Of a stretch of 64,000 nucleotides of DNA, positions 45,565-55,192 are shown piece after piece. This DNA is from Lepus europaeus (taxonomy: Eukaryota; Chordata; Mammalia; Lagomorpha; Leporidae): assembly GCF_033115175.1 (NCBI RefSeq), contig NC_084835.1, forward strand, positions 31,639,858 to 31,703,857, in the 5' to 3' direction. How positions within the stretch are numbered: the stretch's first letter is position 1; each line of letters starts with the position of its first letter. The position numbers and the translations under genes are program-made. The notes beneath the pieces were generated by a model. That model had not been told where the DNA came from, did no database searches, and saw nothing but the letters and a program-made list of their open reading frames with translations.

Positions 45565-45857
45565 GGGGCCCGTGCCATTGGCGCACTTGGTTAATCCTCC
45601 GCCTGTGGCGCCGGCATCCCATATAGTCCTGGCTGCTCCTCTTCCAATCCAGCTCTCTGCTGTGGCCTGGGAAAGCAGTGGAGGATGGCCCAAGTGCTTG
45701 GGCCCCTGCACCCGCATATAAGACTAGGAAGAGGCTCCTGGCTCCTGCCTTCGGATCGGTGCATCTCCGGCTGTAGCAGCCATTTGGGGAGTGAACCAAT
45801 GGAAGGAAGACCTTTCTCTCTGTCTCTCCCTCTCACTGTGTAACTCTACCTCTCAAA

Positions 45858-45888
<31 letters not shown>

Positions 45889-45901
45889 ACTCTTTTTAAA
45901 A
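45565..45901 (+). mobile_element. Young CSINE, + orientation, with long (AAAT)n tail
   Basis: Head GGGGCCCGTGCCATTGGCGC. Tail of about eight AAAT units (45856-45890). Flanks AAATTCCCAGGTG / AAATCCCGGGTG form the duplication. Confidence 0.95.
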
Positions 45902-45912
45902 AAATCCCGGGT

Positions 45913-46021
45913 GCACTAATGGAGAGCTGCATGGGAAACAGAGTAGCTGGGACTCGAACTGGCACTCATGAGATGCAGGCTTTAGAGGTAGTGGCTTCGC
46001 CTGCTACACCTCAGTGCTGCC
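45913..46021 (-). mobile_element. CSINE fragment, - orientation (5' part only)
   Basis: Only the tRNA-like head survives (GGGACTCGAACTGGCACTC to CTCAGTGCTGCC). The body and tail side is missing where the preceding + copy ends. Confidence 0.82.
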
Positions 46022-46381
46022 TCTTTGTCTATGGAAGGAAGGCATGGGCTAGGAGGACTCCTATAGCCCCTCCCACTCACGCCTGTCCCCAAGTCCATTG
46101 CGAGTTCTCCTAGTTAAACCAGAAGGTATCAGGCCCCACACTGCCTGGGCCCCTTCTCAGACACCCTCCCTGCTCGGGAGAGAACAGGGGTCCTTCCTGG
46201 TTATTTCTTCTTCTTCCTCCTCCTCCTCTTCTTCTTCTGCCTTTTTTGTCTAAGGGGATAGAGATTTCTAGAAAAGGTGAAATCATAGAGACAAAAAGTA
46301 GACCATCGTTTGCCTGGGGCTGGGGTGGGATTGACTACAGATAGGCAATTTGAGTGATGGAGCTGTTTGAAAACTGGCTTG

Positions 46382-46720
46382 TGGGGCTCAGCGTTGTGGC
46401 ACTGAGGGTTAAGCCACTGCCTGTGACACCAGCTTCCCAAATGAGCACCAGTTCAAGTCCTAGAATGCTCCACTTCCGATCCAGCTCCCTGCTAATATAC
46501 CTGGGAAAGCAACAGAAGATAGCAAAAGTGCTTGGCCACTGCCACTTACATGGGAGACTAGGGTGGAGTTCCAGGCTCCCAGTTTTAGCCTGGCCCAGCC
46601 TGGCCATTTGGGAAGTGAACCAGCGGATAGAAGACCTCTCTTTCTCTCTTTCTGTCTCTCTCTTCCCCTCTCTGTCACTCTGCCTTTCAAATAAAAGAAA
46701 AGAAAAAAATCTTTCAACAT
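46382..46720 (+). mobile_element. CSINE, + orientation, with target-site duplication
   Basis: Flanked by AAAACTGGCTT (46371 and 46721). Head GTGGGGCTCAGCGTTGTGG. Confidence 0.95.
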
Positions 46721-46942
46721 AAAACTGGCTTATGTGATAATTACACTACTGCATAAATTCACCAGCACTCAGAACATGCTTGCCATGGGCGAACTGCATG
46801 GCATGTGGGTCAGTCTTCAATAAAGCAGTTTAAAGTATGTACAGCAAATGCTCATAAAACCGCAACTGGCAGTGACTCACCATCTTCTAGGTACTTTATA
46901 GGACATCCTCAGTTAATGATTGTGAACTTGAAAAAAAGAGAA

Positions 46943-47260
46943 TGAGGCTGCTGTGGTGCAGCAGGTTAAGCTGCTGCCTTTGACGCCAGCATCCCATATG
47001 GACGTGGGTTCAAGTCCCGGCTGCTCCACTTCTGATCCAGCAGCAAAAGACAGCCTGAGTGCTTGGGCCCCTGCACCGATGTGGGAGACCCAGATAAAGC
47101 TCCTGGCTCTTGGCTTTGGCCTGACCCATCCCTGGCCATTGTGGCCATCTCCGGAGTGAACCAGCAGATGGAAGATCTCTCTTTCTCTGTTTCTCCCTCT
47201 CTCTCTCTGTAACTCTGCCTTGAAAGAGAAGAAAAGGGGAAAAAAAAAAGAGGACAGGAA
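46943..47260 (+). mobile_element. CSINE, + orientation, short internal deletion
   Basis: GAGGCTGCTGTGGTGCAGC head. About 40 bp is missing after TCTGATCCAGCAGCAAAAG, so CCTGCTATGGCCTGGG is absent. Confidence 0.92.
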
Positions 47261-47282
47261 GCTGAATTGGAAGCGGTGGCCT

Positions 47283-47340
47283 GTTTGGGGTCCAGGCCAA
47301 TTCCATACTGTCTCTGGGCCTCAGTTTCTCCATCTGTGAC
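47283..47340 (+). mobile_element. MIR fragment, + orientation
   Basis: GGGCCTCAGTTTCTCCATCT, the MIR core, only about 60 bp. Confidence 0.65.
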
Positions 47341-47701
47341 CCCCTGATGCTCTGCCAGGGGTGACAGGACCTCTGCTGTGACCCTCGCACCCAACTGCAG
47401 GGGTGCTGTGGACCCTTGGATCATAGCAGGCGCCACCGGGAGCCTTGCCTTTGCCACAGAAGCACTTCTGCCTTCCTGTCTTTGTGCAAAGAATTTCCTC
47501 CGCCAGCCCCGTAGAGCAAACATGTGGCCGGGAACAATTGGAAAATCCAGGTTGGCCCGGCCTCATTTCCCTGCCAGTGCTGGCCCTTTCCTTTGACCCA
47601 GACCAGGGAAGCAGCCACGACACTGGCCTGGAGATGGAGCGAATCCAGCGCTATCCACGTTGCACGTTTCACTTCCTCCCTCCCGGCAGGCCACGCCGAA
47701 G

Positions 47702-47800
47702 GGCAGTCTCAGCCCATTTCACAGAGGAAGACACAGAGGCTCACAGAGAACACTTGTCCAAGGCAACACAGCTGTTAAGTGCCGAGCGTCCTGCCCTTCC
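47702..47800 (-). mobile_element. MIR fragment, - orientation
   Basis: CCCATTTCACAGAGGAAGAC, AGAGGCTCACAGAGAACAC and AACACAGCTGTTAAGTG, the reverse strand of MIR. Confidence 0.78.
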
Positions 47801-47814
47801 CACTGGAGTGCGCT

Positions 47815-47970
47815 GCCTGCAAGAGGCCAGGCTGCTTGCTCAGGCACCTGCCTTCCTTTCCTCCCACCTTCTTCATTCTTGTTGGACTACCACCTCCTCC
47901 AGGAAGCCTTCTTGCAAACCTCCACCCTTTCTTCCAGCAAATTCTGATTCCCCCACCCTCTGGGTTCCAT
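47815..47970 (+). mobile_element. L2-like fragment
   Basis: CACCTCCTCCAGGAAGCCTT is the typical L2 3' phrase; surrounding CT-rich sequence is consistent. Confidence 0.6.
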
Positions 47971-48049
47971 CCGCAGAGACTCAGAGGTCTGAGAAGCCAA
48001 GGTCCCTTCCTAGGGACCGTGAGTAGCTCCACCTGGAGGATGAGAAGTC

Positions 48050-48330
48050 AGAAGAAAAGGCGGCTCATGCCCAGGGTGATGCGTGAGGAGGTGGGGCCTC
48101 TGGGAGGTGATTAGGTCATGAGGGTGGAGCCCTCCTAGAGATTAGTGCCCTGGTCAAAGAGGCCCGGGAAAACGAGCCAGCCTCTTCCACGTGAGGACAC
48201 AGGGTAAGCCTCGCCAGATACCAGGCCTGCAGGGGCCTTGACCGTGGAACTGGAACTGTGAGAAATAAAGATCCATTGTTTATAAACCACCCCATTTATG
48301 GTGTTGTGTTGCAGCAGCCTGAGCCCCGGC
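48050..48330 (+). mobile_element. MLT1-type LTR fragment (ERVL-MaLR)
   Basis: GGTGATTAGGTCATGAGGGT, ACGTGAGGACACAGGGTAA, GAACTGTGAGAAATAAAG and TGTTTATAAACCACCCC follow the 3' half of a MaLR-group LTR in order. Solo, non-coding remnant; subfamily uncertain. It lies directly upstream of the CpG-rich block. Confidence 0.75.
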
Positions 48331-48384
48331 GGGGTCCTGAACTAGGGCGGGACAAGCAGATGCGGCTTAAATGAGGGAAGCCTT

Positions 48385-48960
48385 GGCTGCAGGTGCAGGC
48401 CGAGCCCCTTCCTGTGGGGCGCGCAGGTGGGACGCCGCTGCCCCTTTCCCCACCGGTTCCCAGTCTCTCCTGCGCCACGCTGTTCCCGCCCCGCTCCGCC
48501 CCACTCCCTGCTGCGCCTGCGCAGAAGAGGCTGCCTGATACACTCAGGGCCTGTTGCTGCTCCCGGTCCGCTGGTTCCTTCCGCAGGTGGCACCTGAGGC
48601 CGAATGGCGGTCAGCAGAAGGGGCGGGGCTCCGCACTCCTGCTGCACCCGGCTGACTCACACCCTCCAGCCCGTCTTATCAGGCCCGAGGAGCGATAAGG
48701 GACCAGTTCTGGACCTTGGGTTCTAGGCCTCTGGGGCCGCCAGGAAGTGACTTGTGGGGTTTGCCGAGGCTTAAGGAGTGGGGCTGACTCACCGGGGTGG
48801 GGGGCTGGGCGTGGCTGGGGAAGAGGCCCTGCACCAGCCAGCACCAGCAGGCCGCGGCCTGGAAGCCCGTGGGAGCCGCGCCCGCCTCCACACCCGCCTC
48901 CACAGCCGGCCACTGGCCACCGAGGGATTCCTCACCCGCGGCCTGCTGAGGATGGGCGCC
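48385..48960. promoter_or_regulatory. Small CpG-rich block, candidate orphan promoter or enhancer
   Basis: High GC with many CpGs (for example GGGGCGCGCAGGTGGGACG at about 48416) in otherwise CpG-poor DNA. Contains an NRF1-like palindrome CTGCGCCTGCGCAG at 48511-48524, GC boxes (CCCCGCTCCGCCCC), AP-1 sites TGACTCA at 48653 and 48785, and GATA motifs at 48675 (CTTATC) and 48694 (GATAAG). No coding exon is evident: the 234-codon minus frame across 48679-49383 begins at GTG and has no ATG. Confidence 0.5.
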
Positions 48961-49075
48961 TGGCCTCTGGGCGGCTCCTCTTAAACGTTTCCAGAGAATT
49001 CTGATTCCCCAAAGTGTGTCTGCTTGTCTGCCCAGCGTGGACGCTGGACCGTGGTCTCCGTTCACAGCCCCGGGA

Positions 49076-49165
49076 GGTTTCACACAGGAGGAAACGAGGC
49101 TCAGAGACAGCCAGGAAATGGCTCCGGTGCATCCAGTCAGGCAGCAGCGGGTTTGGGATTCGGGT
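49076..49165 (-). mobile_element. MIR fragment, - orientation
   Basis: GGAGGAAACGAGGCTCAGAG to GGGTTTGGGATTCGGGTCC follows MIR on the reverse strand. Confidence 0.7.
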
Positions 49166-49729
49166 CCGCTTCCAAAAATTCTCTGACAAACCAAAGGAGA
49201 GATGAGGACAAGGCAGGGGCAGGCGTCAGGAGTCCTGTGAGCACCCCAGGGTGTAGCTGACCTCGGGCCCCCCAAGGAGTCCAAATCAATCCGGCCTCGG
49301 GATCCTACTGAGAGACAGTTCTGCTGTCTGCCTCTGTATGACTGGAGAGAGCCAGCAACAGGTGCCCATGCTCCACGGGCCACACACGAGGTGAGTAACC
49401 TGAGCCCAGAAATGAGCAGTTAGGTGAAGTCCCAGTGGGCAGGCTTCCTGTCTGTCCAGGCTCTTGAAGGGGTGCAGGGTGTGGTGCTTAGAAATGAGAT
49501 AAAAGGACAGGAAATTCCCAGCCCAGTGGGAGAGACAATTAGTCAAGACAGAAAATCACTTCCAAAAAAGGGAAGGATCTGACTCATGCCCCTGACCCAG
49601 CTATTGTTCTCAGGACTCTGCTCCCTCAGCATGTCCCAGTCGGGTCAGAAGTCAGTGCCCACGTGGCACCAAAGATGACCCTTGGATGCCAGGGTCACAT
49701 CGGAAAGAGTCTGGCAGAAAAGTCCCAGG

Positions 49730-50225
49730 GAAAATTCTGATTGGCTTGTTTAAGTCACATGCCATCCCTGGGCCAATCACTGTGGCCCAGGGAAGAGAAT
49801 GTTTCTGATTGGCCCAGCCAGCCTCATGTAGCCATCCTCCTTCTGGATCTTGTGGGGCAGAGACAGCAGCCAAACCACACAGAATAGCTGGAGAGAGGCA
49901 GGCAAAAGCCTGGAGACCCCAGGCCTGCAGGGGCTGGCTCCTCCCTGGTAGCTTTGGGATCCCCAAGGAGAGAAGGCCCACACTTCGGGGGATGGAAAGT
50001 CCCTACCGGTACTTCCAGAACGGAAAGTCCTTGTCAAGGTCCCCTCGGGTGCCTAAAGGTCAACCAACGAGGATCAGACCTGCCTCAATCTTTAACCCCC
50101 ACACCCTGTATCTATAAACGCAGCCCTCCCAACCGCTGACGCGTGACTTCACCGGCCCCCGCTCTGTTGGGACCAGAGAACCTCACCCAGGAGCGGAATT
50201 CCAATAAAAAAGCTTGTGAATTAAT
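49730..50225 (+). other. LTR-like or promoter-like relic: three CCAAT boxes, TATA box, polyadenylation signal
   Basis: ATTGG/CCAAT at 49740, 49773 and 49808 (spacing 33-35 bp), TATAAA at 50113-50118 and AATAAA at 50203-50208 lie in the order found in a retroviral-type LTR. The CCAAT part resembles a dispersed repeat I have seen but cannot name. No gene bodies attached. Confidence 0.4.
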
Positions 50226-50394
50226 TGATTGATCTGGGAAGATTTGTTATGCACCGGACACCTTGCACTCCCCTCTCCAGCCTTTCCATGCCCTGCTTCT
50301 GCTGTGCCATTTGGGTCAGGCCAAGGATGCTGGAGGGTTGGCCCCAGGAAAGGCTGTTCACTGTCTTTAAGTTTAAGTCAAGGATTGTCAGCAA

Positions 50395-50547
50395 AACCTG
50401 GGCACCACTGATGTTTTGGGCTAGAGAAATCTTTGCTATGAGAGCTATGCTGTGTATTTTAGGATGTTCACCTACATCCCTCACTTTTACTCCCTGGAAG
50501 TCTGTAGCATCTCCCCTCTCTTCCACTGAGATTGTCAAAAACGTATT
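50395..50547 (-). mobile_element. MER20-type DNA transposon remnant, - orientation
   Basis: GGGCACCACTGATGTTTTGG, TTTTAGGATGTTCACCTACA and TGGAAGTCTGTAGCATCTCC are MER20 phrases in reverse order of the copy at 2538. Confidence 0.75.
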
Positions 50548-50865
50548 GAGAGCAGGCATTTAGCCTAGCAGGTGAGAGCCCCATATTCCACATCAGAGTA
50601 CCTGGATTCCATTCCTGGCTCTGGCTTCTACTCCAGCTTCCTGCTAATGCAGACTGTGGGAGGCACCAGGTGATGGCTCAAGTGGTTGGGTCTGTGCCAT
50701 CCACATGGGAGACCTGGAGTGAGTTCTTAGCTCCCAACTTTGGCTTAGCATAGTCTGGACATTGCAGGCATTTAGGGAATGAACCAGCAGATGGAAGTGC
50801 ACTCTCTCTCTCTCTCTCTCTCTTTGTGTCTGCCTCTCAAATGGATTTTTAAGAAGTAAATAAAA
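50548..50865 (+). mobile_element. Old CSINE, + orientation
   Basis: GAGCAGGCATTTAGCCTAGC head of the older subfamily. CT-rich run at 50801-50823, decayed tail. Confidence 0.82.
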
Positions 50866-50868
50866 GGG

Positions 50869-51310
50869 ACCAGCATTGTGGTATAGCAGGTAAAGCTCCA
50901 TCTGCCCACTCTCTTCATCTCCCACACCCTTACCTGCATGTTCCCTGAAGCCCCGCCCACAAAAAACACAGGTTCCCAAGGGCCTCCTCTCCCCACGGAG
51001 CCCTCCGCTTCTCCCGTGCCCACCAGCATCCCATAGGAGCACCAGTTCATGTCCCAGTTGCTCCATTTGCAATCCAGCTCCCTGCTGATGGCTTGGGAAA
51101 AGCAGCAGAAGTTGGCCCAATTGTATAGACCCCTGCCACCTATGTGGGAGACCAGATGAAGCTCCTGGCTTTGGCTTGGCTCAGCTCTGGGCACGGTGAC
51201 CACCTGAGGAGTAAACCAGCAAATAGGAGATTGATTTCTCTCCTTCTCTCTCTCTCTCTTTTTCTCTCTCTCTCTTAACTCTCAAATAAATTAAAATCTT
51301 TTTTTTTAAA
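50869..51310 (+). mobile_element. CSINE, + orientation, carrying a 118 bp foreign insert
   Basis: The head GGGACCAGCATTGTGGTATA to GCTCCATCTG stops at about 50901. Non-SINE, GC-rich sequence follows to about 51019. Then CCACCAGCATCCCATAGG resumes the SINE exactly where it left off. Confidence 0.85.
50902..51019. repeat. Non-SINE insert within a CSINE
   Basis: About 118 bp (CTCTTCATCTCCCACACCC to GCTTCTCCCGTG) bordered on both sides by CCCAC. No A-tail or terminal repeats; origin unknown. Confidence 0.7.
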
Positions 51311-51334
51311 AATTGAAAAAAGTTAGCATTTTTA

Positions 51335-52005
51335 AAATAATTTTTTTCCAAATCAGAGTTACAGAGAGAGAAAGGGAGAGACAGAGCTTCCATCTGCTGG
51401 TTCACTCCGCAGATGGCTGCAACAGCCAGTGCTGAGCCAAACCAAAGCCAGGAGATAGGAGCTTCATATAGGTCTCCCATGTGGGTGTCAGGGACCCAAG
51501 TACTTGCGCCATTGTCCACTGCTTTTCCCAGGCCATCAGCAGAGAGCTGGATCAGAAGTGGAGCAGTGGGGCCGGCACCATGGCTCACTTGGTTAATCCT
51601 CCACCTGCGGTGCCGGCATCCCATATGGGCACCAGGTTCTAGTCCCGGTTGCTCCTCTTCCAATCCAGCTCCCTGCTGTGGCCTGGGAGGGCAGTGGAGG
51701 ATGGCCCAAGTGCTTGAGCTCCTGCACCCACGTGGGAGACCAGGAAGAAGTACCTAGCTCCTGGCTTCAGATCGGCATAGCTCCTCCGGCCGTAGCAGCC
51801 ATCTGGGGGGGGTGTGTGTGTGTGTGTGTGTGAACCAATAGAAGTAAGACCTTTCTCTGTGTGTCTCTCTCTCACTGTCTATAACTTTACCTGTCAAATA
51901 AAAAAAAAAAAGAAGAAGTGGAGCAGCAGGGACTCAAATGGGTGCCCATATGGATGCCAGCTTCACAGATAGCAGCTTTACCTGCTATGCTACAATGCCA
52001 GCCCC
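51335..52005 (-). mobile_element. CSINE, - orientation, split by a younger CSINE (outer element)
   Basis: Flanked by AAAGTTAGCATTTTT (51319 and 52006). The two halves, 51335-51566 and 51914-52005, join cleanly across the inner element. Confidence 0.95.
51567..51913 (+). mobile_element. Young CSINE, + orientation, nested in the CSINE above
   Basis: Target duplication AGAAGTGGAGCAG (51554 and 51914). Carries a (GT)n run at 51808-51831 in the position where GGGGAGTGAACC is normal. Confidence 0.96.
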
Positions 52006-52020
52006 GAAAGTTAGCATTTT

Positions 52021-52667
52021 TTAAAAAAATGTTTTTTAAATGTTCTCAGGCCTTGCTGAAGCTGCAGGCCAAAGCCTACTCTGGTTGACAATCACTGGTT
52101 TAGGTTATCCCAGAAGCTGATGTTGAGACCTTAGGCAACAAGAGCAGGGCAACATGAAAGGGAGAAGGCAGAGAGGCTGCAGATAGGAGGTGTGTTCCCA
52201 GCAGGGCTCTCACTGCGGGCGCCTGGGGCTTGATGCCTCAGGGCATGGACGGACTGGCCGAGGCAGCCGGTGTATTTATGTACCTTGAGGACTACTAGGA
52301 CAGAGGGGACAGTCATTCTAGGCCATGTGGAGCCTGCTGCTGTGGCCCAAGAGTGCACCCTGGCCACTCAGAGACAGCAGGTGCTGTCAGTTGAAAGTTG
52401 GTCAGTGGGCACTGAAGTAGGAAGGGGCAAGGGTCGGGGAAACATGTGCCACAACCTGACAGTCTCCAGCTCCTGTCTCCCTTGCCTTTCACTTTCTAAC
52501 CAAGGTAACCATGCAAGGGTGGCCTCCTAAGCAGGTCTATCGGGTCACCACACCCCTGGACCCCTCCCAAGGGCTTCCTTGCTCCAAAGTCACCATGTTT
52601 AGCATCATGGTTTGCACCGTCCCGACCCCTGCTATGTCCAAGCTGTGTGACCTCAGACAGTTGTCTA
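52021..52667. other. Intergenic sequence between SINE clusters
   Basis: A short MER-type end (GACAATCACTGGTTTAGG) at 52087-52105; otherwise nothing recognised. Confidence 0.5.
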
Positions 52668-53404
52668 AAATTTTTTTTTATTTATTTGAAAGGCAGAGAT
52701 ACAGAGAGGCAGAGGCAGAGAAAACAGAGAAGTCTTCCACCGCTGGCTCACTCCCCAAATGGCCGCAAGGGCTGGAGCTGCGCTGATCCAAAGCCAGGAG
52801 CCAGGACTTTCTTCCATGTCTCCTACGTGGGTGCAGGGGCACAAGTACTTGGGCCATCTTCTACTGCTTTTTTTTTTTTTTTTTTTAAATGGAAAGAACT
52901 TGTCAGTTTTGGCTACTAGCTCTTATTTATTTATTTACTTATTTTTTGACAGAGTGGACAGTGAGAGAGAGACAGAGAGAAAGGTCTTCCTTTTGCTGTT
53001 GGTTCACCCTCCAATGGCCGCCGCAGCCGGTGCGCTGCGGCCGGCGCACCGCGCTGATCTGATGGCAGGAGCCAGGTGCTTCTCCTGGTCTTCCATGGGG
53101 TGCAGGGCCCGAGCACTTGGGCCTTCCTCCACTGCACTCCCAGGCCACAGCAGAGAGCTGGCCTGGAAGAGGGGCAACTGGGACAGAATCTGGCGCCCCG
53201 ACCGGGACTAGAACCCAGTGTGCTGGCGCCGCAAGGCGGAGGATTAGCCTAGTGAGCCGCAGTGCCGGCCGTTCTACTGCTTTCCCAAGGCCATAGCAGA
53301 GAGCTGGATCAGAAATGGAACAGCCAAGACCTGAACTGGTGCCCATATGGGATGCCAGCACTTCACGTCGCAGCTTTACATGCTATGCCACAATGCTGGC
53401 CCCC
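52668..53404 (-). mobile_element. CSINE, - orientation, split by a younger CSINE (outer element)
   Basis: First half 52668-52870 (to CATCTTCTACTGC). Second half 53272-53404, ending CACAATGCTGGCCCCC. Confidence 0.93.
52871..53271 (-). mobile_element. Young CSINE, - orientation, with apparent 3' transduction, nested in the CSINE above
   Basis: Target duplication TTCTACTGCTTT (52859 and 53272). Reading the minus strand: SINE body (53268 to about 52948), a TAAA-type tail, 36 nt of non-SINE sequence (52922-52887), then a terminal A run (T's at 52871-52886). Two tails separated by unique sequence within one target duplication indicate that the transcript read through its own tail. Confidence 0.88.
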
Positions 53405-53455
53405 GTCTTAATCTCTTTTGGCTTGGATTTCTTCTGTATAAAATAGGGATAGGAT

Positions 53456-53778
53456 GGACCTTTGGCCTAGAAGTTGAGACCAGTTAAGATGGCTGCATTC
53501 CATATCATAGTGCCTGAGTTCAATTCCTGGTGCCAGTTCCTGACTCCAGCTTCCTGCTAATGTGCACCCTAGGAGATAGCACATGATGGCTCAAGTAGCT
53601 GAGTTCCTGCCACCCATGGGAGACCTGGATTGAGTTCCCAGCTCCTGGCTTTGGTCTTGCCCAACCCCAGTTGTGGGTATTTGGGTACTGAACCAGCAGA
53701 AGGAAGCAGTTTCTCACTCACACTCTCACTCTGTCTGCCTCTCAAAGTAAAGAAATATATAAATAATTTAAAAAGAAA
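53456..53778 (+). mobile_element. Old CSINE, + orientation
   Basis: GACCTTTGGCCTAGAAGTTG head, CACCCTAGGAGATAGCACAT body, degraded tail AAAGAAATATATAAAT. Confidence 0.78.
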
Positions 53779-53889
53779 ATAAGTAAGGGGGTCTCATAGA
53801 TCTGTTTCCACCCTTGCCTTCTTACTCTGATTTTCATCTCTTTTTTTTCCAGTTTATTTTTAGTTTTTAAATAAATGAATAAGCCTTTT

Positions 53890-54200
53890 TAAAAACAATA
53901 TTTTTTTCAAGAGACAGACAGACAGAGATCCCATCTACTGGTTTACTCCCCAGATCCTCACAATGGCCAGAGCTGAGCACAGGGCCAGAGCTGAGGGCAG
54001 GAAACTCAACACAGAGGGTGGCATAGCTCATGTCTGCCTCACCCATGATGAGCTGCAGGGACCCAGTTCTGTGAGCCATCACCACTGTCTCTCTCAGTCT
54101 GCATGAACAAGAACTGAAGAAACTGGAGTTAGGAGCCAGAGTCAGGAATGAAATCCAGGCACTCCAAAAGGGGAGGCAGGCTGCATGGCTGCCTCTTAGA
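53890..54200 (-). mobile_element. Old CSINE, - orientation, degraded
   Basis: GAGATCCCATCTACTGGTTT, GGCACTCCAAAAGGGGAGG. Boundaries approximate. Confidence 0.6.
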
Positions 54201-54850
54201 GCCTTCTGAATCTGCCATTCAGCGGTGCTCACATCATTGTACAATGAGCGCCACCCTCCTTCTGCGGCTCTTTTTGGTCATTTTTAATGAAGTAATCAAA
54301 GTTGTCTGCAGGACACAGAACCCTTCCAGGGTGATTTGGGGCAGGGGTGGCGGTGAGTGGAATAGCCTTGCAAAATCTGCAAAACCCCAAAGTGGGGCAG
54401 GGATCAGTCTCTACCATTGATGGGATGCTGTCATGCGTAAAGCCATCCTCAGGTCTTAGGTCATTAAAATGGCTGGGCCTGGAGGGACAGATCCCAGTGA
54501 CATCATCTTGTCCAGTCCCTGGCCCCAGGCAGGACTGCTCCCCTCCCAGGCCCAGGGCTGACTCAACCCAGGTCTTCACTGGAAGGTGAGCTGTTCCCTG
54601 TGCATCCTGCCTGCCAGGAAAACCAAGGGCCCCCGCCCACCTCTCCTGGCCTGCATTGGAGGAGTGTGGTGAGGGGCTGGCTTGCTGTGACCTGGCCACA
54701 TTCTTGGAGCCAGGGAGCTGGTGGGCCACCCCCACTCCCGGCCCTGGCCTGCCACTGTGTTTCGTGGGCTCCCAGGACACCCTGACAGAGGGGACCTGTC
54801 TGCCTCCCTTTGTGGAGGATGAAGGCAGCACACACCTGGGTTTATATCCT
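54201..54850. other. Intergenic GC-rich sequence
   Basis: Consensus AP-1 site TGACTCA at 54559-54565. The 215-codon minus frame here starts at GTG and resembles no known protein. No gene called. Confidence 0.5.
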
Positions 54851-54851
54851 C

Positions 54852-54985
54852 TTCTGTGACTCTGAGCATGGGTCACTTAAGCTGCCTGAGCACAATCCCC
54901 ATCTGTGAAATGGGGAGAGAAGTTGATCTGAGAATTAAATGAGATACTATAACCCTTTGTATAATGCCTGGGGCATGGCCTTTTG
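54852..54985 (+). mobile_element. MIR SINE fragment, + orientation
   Basis: TGGGTCACTTAAGCTGCCTG, CCCCATCTGTGAAATGGGG, GAATTAAATGAGATACTAT and AATGCCTGGGGCATGGCC, in order. Confidence 0.85.
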
Positions 54986-55192
54986 TTTCATATTAACTGT
55001 CCAGAATACAGAGCGACCTTGAAGACAAAGGACTCTGTCCTTAGGTAGCGAGGGCACCCACCGCCAGGTCAGACTGGCAGTGCCCCCCACCTGGATTCTG
55101 AAGGGAAGCTCAGCATGCTGGTGGCTGGGGGCCTGCAGAGCCAGCGGGTCAGGGCACTTGGAAGCTGAACTGCCCGTGTTCTAATCCCAGCT

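Noticed and set aside
47445-48026. 193-codon open frame on the + strand
   Set aside because: Starts at TTG and translates through MIR and L2-like sequence; a repeat artefact.
48679-49383. 234-codon open frame on the - strand across the CpG-rich block
   Set aside because: Starts at GTG with no internal ATG, low-complexity Gly/Pro/Ala/Arg content; explained by high GC. It also runs over a MIR fragment.
54229-54876. 215-codon open frame on the - strand
   Set aside because: GTG start, no family resemblance, partly over a MIR; not supported as a gene.
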